Positions 1 to 6,145 of a stretch of 14,158 bases of DNA are shown here, in pieces (the stretch's first letter is position 1; every line of letters starts with the position of its first letter). The DNA is taken from the NCBI GenBank assembly GCA_000433415.1, contig FR890568.1, positions 39,045 to 53,202 of the forward strand, given 5' to 3'. Below the pieces are notes generated by a model, which was not told the DNA's origin, searched no databases, and saw nothing but the letters and a program-made list of their open reading frames with translations. The position numbers and the translations under genes were made by a program. The stretch is from Clostridium sp. CAG:448 (lineage in GTDB: Bacteria > Bacillota > Clostridia > Oscillospirales > CAG-272).

Positions 1-25
1 TGACCGGTTCTTGATTTTTGCCTGC

Positions 26-685
26 TCACAGGCGGATGTCGGATTGGAACGCAATTGCCTGACCGAGAATGCGGATTTCTGCAAGTTGATTCCCTATATA
101 GACTAAGGGTGGATATTTCGGATTTTCCGGCGTGAGGATCAGCTTTTGTTCCTCCGGATAATAGTAAACACGTTTGAGTGTCGCCTCGTTGTCAATGACC
201 ACGGCGGCAATCTCGCCGTTCGAAACCATATCTGCACTGCGGATAAATACAATATCACCGTCCATGATGCGTGCACCGATCATGCTGTCGCCTCTGGCAC
301 GGAGGCAGAAATCCGCATGCAGATCCGTTCCGGAGATCACATAACTTTCCAGATCCTCATAAGCCATCATCGGTTTGCCGCATGCAATTTCGCCCAGCAT
401 GGGGAAGCGGCGCGATTCCAAGGGAAAGATGCCGGGAACATCCGGGGTGGCAAACATAGGATTTTGCTCCATGGGGACATCGTTTCCCATCAACCATAAT
501 TCATTTACATGCAGCGCTTTTGCAATTTGGCAAAGCGCTTTTTGTTTCGGCTCATAAATTCCGTTGGTGTATTGACTGATCCGTGCTTTTGAAAGTCCCG
601 TATCACGCGCAAGATCCGCCGCGCGCATCCCGCGTAAGGACATTGCTTTTTGCAGGCGGTCTTTGAAGGTACTCAGGGGGATCAC
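26..685 (-). CDS. CI/LexA-like phage repressor (XRE HTH + S24 autoprotease)
   Basis: This is a lysogeny repressor that should bind the operators in the adjacent divergent promoter region and be inactivated by RecA-stimulated self-cleavage. Residues about 8-66 form an XRE-type helix-turn-helix (DLARDTGLSKARISQYTNG). Residues about 92-210 form an S24 peptidase domain with a Cys102-Gly103 cleavage site (GEIACGK), nucleophile Ser134 (RGDSM) and general base Lys171 (TLKRV). All catalytic elements are intact, so it looks functional and SOS-responsive. The length of 219 aa is normal for CI-type repressors. The start is uncertain: the GTG at 683-685 sits inside an extended Shine-Dalgarno (AAAGGAAGTGATC on the minus strand), and a CTG three codons in (674-676) has better spacing. 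It is transcribed divergently from the head operon. The family assignment is secure; the target operators are inferred. Confidence 0.95.
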   Translation of the reverse strand: MIPLSTFKDRLQKAMSLRGMRAADLARDTGLSKARISQYTNGIYEPKQKALCQIAKALHVNELWLMGNDVPMEQNPMFATPDVPGIFPLESRRFPMLGEIACGKPMMAYEDLESYVISGTDLHADFCLRARGDSMIGARIMDGDIVFIRSADMVSNGEIAAVVIDNEATLKRVYYYPEEQKLILTPENPKYPPLVYIGNQLAEIRILGQAIAFQSDIRL

Positions 686-724
686 TTCCTTTCAATAAAT
701 AATATGTGAGTTGGCTGTACTGGT

Positions 725-753
725 ATTATACACGAAAAAAAAGCAATTGTCAA
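725..753 (-). promoter_or_regulatory. Promoter of the repressor gene
   Basis: On the minus strand a TTGACA -35 box (748-753) and a TATAAT -10 box (725-730) are separated by exactly 17 bases, a perfect sigma-A consensus. It points at the repressor gene about 40 bases downstream. A promoter this strong implies that repressor level is set by autoregulation or by weak translation initiation. Confidence 0.85.
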
Positions 754-793
754 GGGAATAACAAAAAAAGTTAAGGAAATGTTCTATATGGTG

Positions 794-822
794 TTGACAA
801 CAAAAAACAAGTATGATATACT
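794..822 (+). promoter_or_regulatory. Lytic-type promoter of the head/packaging operon
   Basis: A TTGACA -35 box (794-799) and a TATACT -10 box (817-822) have a 17-base spacer and a TG extended -10 at 814-815. The expected start of transcription (about 829) falls at the edge of the dyad at 830-845. It is the only recognisable promoter ahead of the ten-gene plus-strand operon, so the repressor probably controls the packaging and capsid genes directly. The -35 box lies inside a small palindrome GTTGACAAC (793-801). Confidence 0.85.
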
Positions 823-829
823 ATACGCA

Positions 830-845
830 GTTAAGCAAGCTTAAC
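830..845. promoter_or_regulatory. Candidate repressor operator (perfect dyad)
   Basis: The sequence GTTAAGCAAGCTTAAC is a perfect 7-base inverted repeat with a 2-base centre. It starts 7 bases after the -10 box, over the transcription start, which is where a CI-type dimer would block initiation. Related half-sites occur upstream: GTTAAGG at 770-776 and GTCAAGG at 749-755, in direct orientation 21 bases apart, the latter overlapping the -35 box of the repressor promoter. Binding by the repressor is an inference. Confidence 0.6.
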
Positions 846-865
846 ATCGAAGGGAGGTTTCAAAA

Positions 866-1090
866 ATGCCGATTGCGGGAATGTGTCCCTATTTTCAGAG
901 GGAGCAAAAGCAAAAATTTACTTATTGTGAGTTGGCGCGTCTGAAATTTCCGGATCCGGAAGCACGCCGTGAAATTCTTTACGGCTACTGCGCGCATCCG
1001 GAAAATTTTCGGAACTGCATGTTCAAGCAGGTGATGGACGCTTACTACGACCGTAAGTATGCAGAGGAAGAGGGAGGATGCCGAAAGTGA
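866..1090 (+). CDS. Small Cys-rich phage protein, function unknown
   Basis: This is the first gene of the repressor-controlled operon and encodes 74 aa. It has an AGGGAGG ribosome binding site at 851-857, 8 bases before the ATG. I do not recognise a named family. Cys7, Cys21, Cys42 and Cys51, with His44 close by, make a metal-binding or Fe-S-type four-cysteine arrangement plausible; a fifth cysteine (Cys72) is near the C-terminus. The start MPIAGMCPYF resembles small cysteine-containing proteins that I associate with clostridial phages. The 3' end overlaps the next gene, indicating translational coupling. Its position where early genes usually sit suggests a regulatory or takeover role, but this is inference only. 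Confidence 0.75.
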   Translation: MPIAGMCPYFQREQKQKFTYCELARLKFPDPEARREILYGYCAHPENFRNCMFKQVMDAYYDRKYAEEEGGCRK

Positions 1091-1380
1091 AAAAGAGAGA
1101 AGAAAGACGCGATGACAATGCTGAGAACACACGTATACGCGCGGAAATCATGCGAAATATGCAGCAAAAAGCACTAAAATTGTACCGTGAACGTGTAGAA
1201 GGTCTGGAAGAGGAAGTGCAAATGCTTTCCGCATATGTTGCATATCTGATCGACCGGCGGATTGACAGTCAGGGCGGCGGATTGCGGATTCCGAAGCAGG
1301 CGTTGCAGGAATGTATGGAGAATTGCAGGTACCTGATCTCTTCGGACCGACATGCGTATTACATCCGCAGGGTGGAATAG
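1078..1380 (+). CDS. Small coiled-coil phage protein, function unknown
   Basis: The gene encodes a 100-aa charged protein. A highly basic N-terminus (KKREERRDD) is followed by a helical stretch (residues about 18-62) with coiled-coil character (YRERVEGLEEEVQMLSAYV), then a segment with GGGLRIPKQAL and a short C-terminal strand-like end. Two starts compete. The ATG at 1078 is listed. The GTG at 1087 forms a GTGA overlap with the upstream stop and lies 9 bases after AGGGAGG (1071-1077), so it may be the real start. I do not recognise a family. It precedes the small terminase gene by 4 bases, so it may be a packaging accessory or DNA-binding protein; this is inferred from position only. Confidence 0.7.
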   Translation: MPKVKKREERRDDNAENTRIRAEIMRNMQQKALKLYRERVEGLEEEVQMLSAYVAYLIDRRIDSQGGGLRIPKQALQECMENCRYLISSDRHAYYIRRVE

Positions 1381-1384
1381 ATCT

Positions 1385-1897
1385 ATGGAAAAACATACGG
1401 CAAATCAAGCTGCGGTATGGCGAACCCCGGAACGGCTGCCGGTATTGCGTGGGTGGGCTGAGGACGGGTTAACGCGCGAGGCGGTTGCCGATCACATGTC
1501 TGTTTCTGTCGAAAGGTTAAGCAAATGGATACGCCAATACCCTGAAATTGCAGAGGCGCTTTCACATATTCCCGCTGAATCCGATTACGCGGTGGTACAG
1601 GCATTGCACAGGAAGGCAATCGGTTTTAAGGTGACTGTTCAAAAAAACGTCAAATGTAAGACGGTAGTTTATGAAGGCGGAAAAAAAGCGGAAGAGCGGG
1701 AAGAGCTTCTGCCGGTGCAGGAAGAAATTTATGTTGCACCGGATTTGCGTGCACAGTCGATTTGGTTGGAAAACAGGATGCCGGAGTTGTGGCATTTCAA
1801 GGCACAGCCGGACGGGGAAAACGAGGAAGTTCAGAGCGGTGTCGTCGTACTCTCCGCTGTCGGCGAAACGCCGGAATCCGGGGAGGCGGAGGGATGA
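1385..1897 (+). CDS. Phage terminase small subunit
   Basis: The small terminase subunit recognises the packaging site and recruits the large subunit to viral DNA. The protein is 170 aa from the ATG at 1385, which has AGGGTGG 9 bases upstream; an in-frame upstream ATG (1352) lies inside the preceding gene and is unlikely. Residues about 18-60 form a helix-turn-helix (GLTREAVADHMSVSVERLSKWI). The stretch ALHRKAIGF followed later by YVAPDLRAQSIWLENRMPELW is the usual C-terminal signature of small terminases in Firmicutes phages (Pro-Asp then a WLxNRxPxxW motif). Its stop overlaps the start of the large subunit (ATGA at 1894), the usual coupling of the pair. The family is recognised by motif and context. 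Confidence 0.85.
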   Translation: MEKHTANQAAVWRTPERLPVLRGWAEDGLTREAVADHMSVSVERLSKWIRQYPEIAEALSHIPAESDYAVVQALHRKAIGFKVTVQKNVKCKTVVYEGGKKAEEREELLPVQEEIYVAPDLRAQSIWLENRMPELWHFKAQPDGENEEVQSGVVVLSAVGETPESGEAEG

Positions 1898-3339
1898 GTG
1901 CACCGATTGTATGGAAGCCACAGAAGCGGCAGGCGTTATTTATGGCAAGACCGGAGGAAGAGGCATTGTATGGCGGTGCCGCCGGTGGCGGAAAATCGGA
2001 CTGCGCCTTGGCGGAAGCCTTGCGTCAGGTTCATATTCCGCATTACCGGGCGATTATTTTGCGAAAAACCGTTCCGCAGCTTTCCGAATTGATCGACCGT
2101 TCGCGTGAACTGTATGCCAGTGCATATCCGGGTGCCAAATACAACGAGACCAAGCGGGTATGGACCTTCCCATCCGGGGCGCGCATCTGGTTCGGTTCCA
2201 TGCAGCATACGGAAGATCGGTTGAATTATCAGGGAAAGCGGTATGATTTCATTGATTTTGATGAGCTGACACAGTTTACATGGGATGAATACAGTTACCT
2301 GTTTTCCCGCAACCGCCCAAACGGTCCGGGGACGCGTTGCTACATACGGGCGCAGGCAAATCCCGGAGGGATCGGACACGGGTGGGTAAAGGCACGTTTT
2401 ATCACGCCGGCGCCTCCCATGACCCCCATTGCGGAAGCGGTGCAGATCCGACATCCGGACGGACATCTGGAAACGCGGGTACGCAAGCGTATTTTTGTGC
2501 CGTCCACCGTATTTGACAATGAGATTCTTTTGCGCAATGACCCGGAGTATCTGACACGTTTGGCTGCGTTGCCGGATGCCGAACGAAAAGCGTTGCTCTA
2601 CGGCGATTGGGACAGCTTTTCCGGTCAGGTATTCAACGAATGGCGGAATGATCCGGCACACTACCGGGACAGAATCGGGACGCATGTGATAGACCCGTTC
2701 CGCATACCGGGGCATTGGCGCATTCTTCGCGGATTTGACTGGGGATATACAAGACCTTTTTCGGTCGGATGGTATGCGGTTGACAACGATTCCAGACTGT
2801 ACCGGATCCGTGAATTATACGGATGTACCGGCACGCCGAACGAAGGGGTACGGTGGGAGGCAAAGCACATTGCAGAGGAAATCCGTCGTATCGAAGCGGA
2901 TGACCCGAATCTGCGTGACAGGACGGTACACGGTGTTGCCGACCCGGCAATTACCCAAAAGAACGGCGGGGAGAGCATTGCCGGGATCATGGAAAAGTGC
3001 GGTGTTTACTGGGATCGAGCGGACAATTCCCGAATTGCCGGAAAACAGCAGGTTCACAACCGTCTGTGTTTTGACCAAAACGGAATTCCCATGCTGTACA
3101 TCTTTTCCACCTGTCGTCACCTGATCAGAACACTGCCGGAGTTGATCTATGATACGACGGATGTCGAGGATGTGGATACGGACGGGGAAGATCATATTTA
3201 CGACGAACTGCGATATGTCTGCATGGAATTACCCATCAAGGCACCTGACAGAGAAAAAGAACGGTTGATTGTGCCGCAGTTTGATCCGCTATCTCTGCCG
3301 TCATACGGCTCCGGCATCGTGCGGCAATCACATGAATAA
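1894..3339 (+). CDS. Phage terminase large subunit
   Basis: This is the ATP-driven DNA packaging motor and headful/cos nuclease. The 481-aa protein starts at the ATG at 1894, 7 bases after GGGAGG. A Q-motif-like PQKRQ (residues 9-13) precedes Walker A GAAGGGKS (28-35). Walker B is IDFDE (120-124), with Glu124 as catalytic carboxylate. The C-terminal RNase H-like nuclease has candidate metal ligands Asp282 (GFDWGY), Asp350 (GVADPA) and Asp437 (IYDELRY). Length and motif order match a complete enzyme. It sits between the small terminase (4-base overlap) and portal. An in-frame upstream start at 1762 would run through the small terminase gene and is rejected. No sign of decay is seen. Confidence 0.96.
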   Translation: MSAPIVWKPQKRQALFMARPEEEALYGGAAGGGKSDCALAEALRQVHIPHYRAIILRKTVPQLSELIDRSRELYASAYPGAKYNETKRVWTFPSGARIWFGSMQHTEDRLNYQGKRYDFIDFDELTQFTWDEYSYLFSRNRPNGPGTRCYIRAQANPGGIGHGWVKARFITPAPPMTPIAEAVQIRHPDGHLETRVRKRIFVPSTVFDNEILLRNDPEYLTRLAALPDAERKALLYGDWDSFSGQVFNEWRNDPAHYRDRIGTHVIDPFRIPGHWRILRGFDWGYTRPFSVGWYAVDNDSRLYRIRELYGCTGTPNEGVRWEAKHIAEEIRRIEADDPNLRDRTVHGVADPAITQKNGGESIAGIMEKCGVYWDRADNSRIAGKQQVHNRLCFDQNGIPMLYIFSTCRHLIRTLPELIYDTTDVEDVDTDGEDHIYDELRYVCMELPIKAPDREKERLIVPQFDPLSLPSYGSGIVRQSHE

Positions 3340-3354
3340 AAAGGAGAAAAGAGA

Positions 3355-4971
3355 ATGTTTCATCAGACAAAAAAGAACACGGTTGACCGGGACACTGCAC
3401 GGGTCCGGTACGCGAGGGAACTTCTGCGCCATTATCGTGACGCAAAACAGGCACTGGACGCAAGACTGCTTGCGGATGAGGAATTCTGGAAATTGCGGCA
3501 CGGCGTTTATCTTTCCGACCCGCAGGATCACAGAGAGCAACCGACTTCAGCCTGGCTTTTCAACAGTATTGCAAACAGGCACGCGGATATGGTGGATGCC
3601 ATGCCGACCAGCACCTGTCTTGCGCGGGAGAAAGAAGATGTGGAAGACGCATCCATGCTTTCAAAAATTGTCCCGGCAATCTGTGAGCGTTGCCATTTTC
3701 AGTCGACCTATGCCGACAATGCATGGGGTAAACTGAAACATGGGGTGGCGGCTTACGGCGTTTTCTGGAACAGTGCGCTTGAGGAAGGACTGGGAGATAT
3801 TGATGTTTGTCAGATTGATCTGCGGAATCTTTATCCGGAACCCGGGGTCCGGCACCTGCAGGACGCAAGAAATCTATTTTATGTAACCATGTGTGACAGA
3901 GAAAAACTGGAACGGCACTACCGTTCCTACAGGGAGGCACCGGAATCAAAGAAGATGCCGGAGCGCACCGATGCGGCAGACTATCCGTGTGGGCAGGATA
4001 AGGTCACAGTGGTCGATTGGTATTACAAAGTTCCGCGCGACGACGGCGGGTATGTGTTGCATTACGCAAAATTTGCCGGAGAGGTGTTACTTTATGCCTC
4101 CGAAGACGATCCGACATACGCAGAGAACGGATGGTACCGGCACGGGCAGTACCCCTTTGTTTTGGATACGCTTTACCCGGAAAGCGATTCGTGCTACGGA
4201 TTCGGGTTGATCCGTGTTGCCAAAGATCCGCAGCTTTATATCGACCGGATGGACCGAAATCTGATGGAATACATGGATTGGGCTTCGCGGGTACGCTTTT
4301 TCGCCAAAAAGAGTGCGGGTATCAATGAAGAGGATTTCTGCAACTTAAATAAACGCATTGTCGATGTGGAAGGCGATCTCACGGACGAACGGTTACGCCA
4401 GATTACGGTAAACGGGTTGGATGATACGGTGATTGAGGTCAAGCGTCTGAAGGTCGATGAACTCAAGGAAACGACCGGCAGCCGTGACGTGTCGCAGGGT
4501 AGCACACAGAATGTAACTGCCGCATCCGCGATTCTGGCATTGCAGGAAGCTGGCAAAAAGGGATCCCGCGATGCAATCTTTACCTCATTCCGTGCGTTTG
4601 AGGAGATTGTCACGCAGATGGTCGAGTTGATCCGTCAGTTTTACGATCAGCCGCGCTGTTTCCGGATTGCCGGGGAACACGGGAAAGATACATATCTGAC
4701 CTATACCAACGAAGGGATCCGGGAAAAAGCCGTCAGGTCCGGCGATATGACACTTTACCGGCGTCCGGCATTCGATATTATCATCACGGCAAAGGAGAAA
4801 AGCCCTACGGAAAAACAACTCCGGAATGAGTTTGCCATGTCGCTTTTCCGGGATGGCGCATTTCGTCCGGAGAATGCGGAGCAAACGCTGATGATGCTGG
4901 AGATGATGGATTTTGACGGAATCGAAAAATTACGTGCACAGTTGGAAACCTATCGGGAGAAGTGCAAATGA
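3355..4971 (+). CDS. Phage portal protein
   Basis: The portal is the dodecameric ring at one capsid vertex through which DNA enters, and the docking point of the terminase. The 538-aa product has AAGGAG at 3341-3346, 8 bases before the ATG. The call rests on length, position directly after the large terminase, and sequence features: an N-terminal helical region, the segment WLFNSIANRHADMVDAMP, the stretch DICQIDLRNLYPEPGV-like at residues about 149-165, YPFVLDTLYPE near residue 265, and a long helical C-terminal half with GSTQNVTAASAILALQEAGKKG (about 382-403 region), typical of P22-gp1-type portals of Firmicutes phages. The stop overlaps the protease start (ATGA). Family assignment is by recognition, without a search. 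Confidence 0.88.
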   Translation: MFHQTKKNTVDRDTARVRYARELLRHYRDAKQALDARLLADEEFWKLRHGVYLSDPQDHREQPTSAWLFNSIANRHADMVDAMPTSTCLAREKEDVEDASMLSKIVPAICERCHFQSTYADNAWGKLKHGVAAYGVFWNSALEEGLGDIDVCQIDLRNLYPEPGVRHLQDARNLFYVTMCDREKLERHYRSYREAPESKKMPERTDAADYPCGQDKVTVVDWYYKVPRDDGGYVLHYAKFAGEVLLYASEDDPTYAENGWYRHGQYPFVLDTLYPESDSCYGFGLIRVAKDPQLYIDRMDRNLMEYMDWASRVRFFAKKSAGINEEDFCNLNKRIVDVEGDLTDERLRQITVNGLDDTVIEVKRLKVDELKETTGSRDVSQGSTQNVTAASAILALQEAGKKGSRDAIFTSFRAFEEIVTQMVELIRQFYDQPRCFRIAGEHGKDTYLTYTNEGIREKAVRSGDMTLYRRPAFDIIITAKEKSPTEKQLRNEFAMSLFRDGAFRPENAEQTLMMLEMMDFDGIEKLRAQLETYREKCK

Positions 4972-5303
4972 TTCATGTTTATTGCGAGTTACGGGAGCCG
5001 ATGGCAAGGATGCGGATCACGGGACACGCCGATTACGCTCAAGAGGGGTATGACCCCGTATGTGCGGCGATTTCGTCCTATGTTCTGCTTCTGCAGGAAC
5101 TGCTTTTTGAAGTCGTAGAACCACAATGCATCCGCGAAATCCGGCGCGGCTATGCAGAGATGGATCTTCCCGACTCATGCAGGATGACCGTTGCGGCAAT
5201 GCTTTTGGCAATGGGCAGATTGGAACGCCTTTACCCGTCTTGTATCAAAATAGAACCTTTGATTGACGCGCGGAAAAGACCGCAGGAGGAGAAAAAAGCA
5301 TGA
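4968..5303 (+). CDS. Prp-type cysteine protease (YsxB family), probable capsid maturation protease
   Basis: The gene encodes 111 aa from the ATG at 4968 (ATGA overlap with portal, GGGAGA 7 bases upstream). The protein matches the ribosomal-processing cysteine protease Prp: TGHADYA gives the catalytic His20, and DPVCAAISS gives the catalytic Cys32, twelve residues apart as in cellular Prp, with a hydrophobic helix after it (VLLLQELLFEV). Known role of the family: Prp removes the N-terminal extension of ribosomal protein L27 in Firmicutes, and the host enzyme also trims capsid and scaffold proteins of staphylococcal phage 80alpha. Here the gene sits exactly where phages carry the prohead protease, and the capsid protein three genes' length downstream carries the cognate motif. 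I infer a dedicated capsid maturation role. Cleavage of host L27 is also possible. Confidence 0.92.
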   Translation: MIHVYCELREPMARMRITGHADYAQEGYDPVCAAISSYVLLLQELLFEVVEPQCIREIRRGYAEMDLPDSCRMTVAAMLLAMGRLERLYPSCIKIEPLIDARKRPQEEKKA

Positions 5304-6064
5304 ATACGGAAAAAGAATTTTTGCCGGAACCTTTCGCAAAAGCACAGGAGGTGCAGGATGCGCGGAAGGAAGAATGGATTACTGCTGTCGGCGGGCAGTG
5401 TGTCGCGGAGCCGGATGAGATCTGTGCCGGTGAGGCGGCAGTGGGTGCGGGCGCAACCCCGGATAACGGAGAGAAGGACACGGTCGCCGCGTGTCAGAAC
5501 ACGGTTGCGGAGCATGCAGGGCAAAGCGAACGGGAGATTTATGAATCCATCGTCAGATCGGATCGCTTTCGTGCATTTTACGCACAGGATATGCAACGGT
5601 TGATCAACCGACGTTTCCGCGAAAAGCGGGAAGAACGCGAAAAAGCCGAGCGTGCGCAGGCGCTTCTTTCCAAAGTGGTGTCCCTTGTCGGTGCCGACAG
5701 TCAGGAAACGCTTGCAGGTCGCCTGGAGACGGTAGCCAATGCTTCCGAAATTACCGGTATCTATGCAGATGCCGGCGATAAAGCAGGTACCGTCGCGGCG
5801 CAGGCGGCGTTGCTGGGATGTTCTCCGTTGGCGCTTTATCGGGCGTTTCATCCGGACCTTGCGGAACGTGAAATATCCGACCGTGTGCGTGTACAGATCG
5901 CAAAACAAATGGCTGACCATGTGCGAGCAGGGCATCTGCGGGCAACCGAAAACGGAACACTGCAAAACGCAGGTGCCGCCGGGGGTGTCGGCGGACGCCT
6001 GACCCGCGAGGAGCGTGCCAGAATTGCCGCACGTGCGGCAAATGGGGAATGTATCACCCTTTGA
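5300..6064 (+). CDS. Probable capsid scaffolding protein
   Basis: The 254-aa protein is encoded between the protease and the major capsid gene, the usual scaffold position. It starts with an ATGA overlap and a strong AGGAGGAG site 8 bases upstream. The N-terminal third is acidic and low in predicted order (GAGATPDNGEK). The middle is highly charged and helical (RLINRRFREKREEREKAERAQ, residues about 98-118), preceded by YESIVRSDRFRAFY. The segment resembles scaffold proteins of clostridial phages, in which an acidic region is followed by a 'DRFRAFY...IxxR' helix. The C-terminus (LTREERARIAARAANGE) is basic, suitable for contacting the capsid shell. No clear Prp cleavage motif is present; FLPEPFAKA near residue 7 is only a distant resemblance. 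Function is inferred from position and composition. Confidence 0.75.
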   Translation: MNTEKEFLPEPFAKAQEVQDARKEEWITAVGGQCVAEPDEICAGEAAVGAGATPDNGEKDTVAACQNTVAEHAGQSEREIYESIVRSDRFRAFYAQDMQRLINRRFREKREEREKAERAQALLSKVVSLVGADSQETLAGRLETVANASEITGIYADAGDKAGTVAAQAALLGCSPLALYRAFHPDLAEREISDRVRVQIAKQMADHVRAGHLRATENGTLQNAGAAGGVGGRLTREERARIAARAANGECITL

Positions 6065-6145
6065 CCGGATAAAAGGGAAATATGTTTTCTGTGTTTTCAA
6101 AGATGGATTCACAAAATGATTCGGAAATGAAAGGAAGTATTTTTT

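Noticed and set aside
19..33. Hairpin GCCTG/CAGGC at the end of the repressor gene, considered as a terminator
   Set aside because: On the minus strand it is followed by A residues rather than T residues, so it does not fit a Rho-independent terminator.
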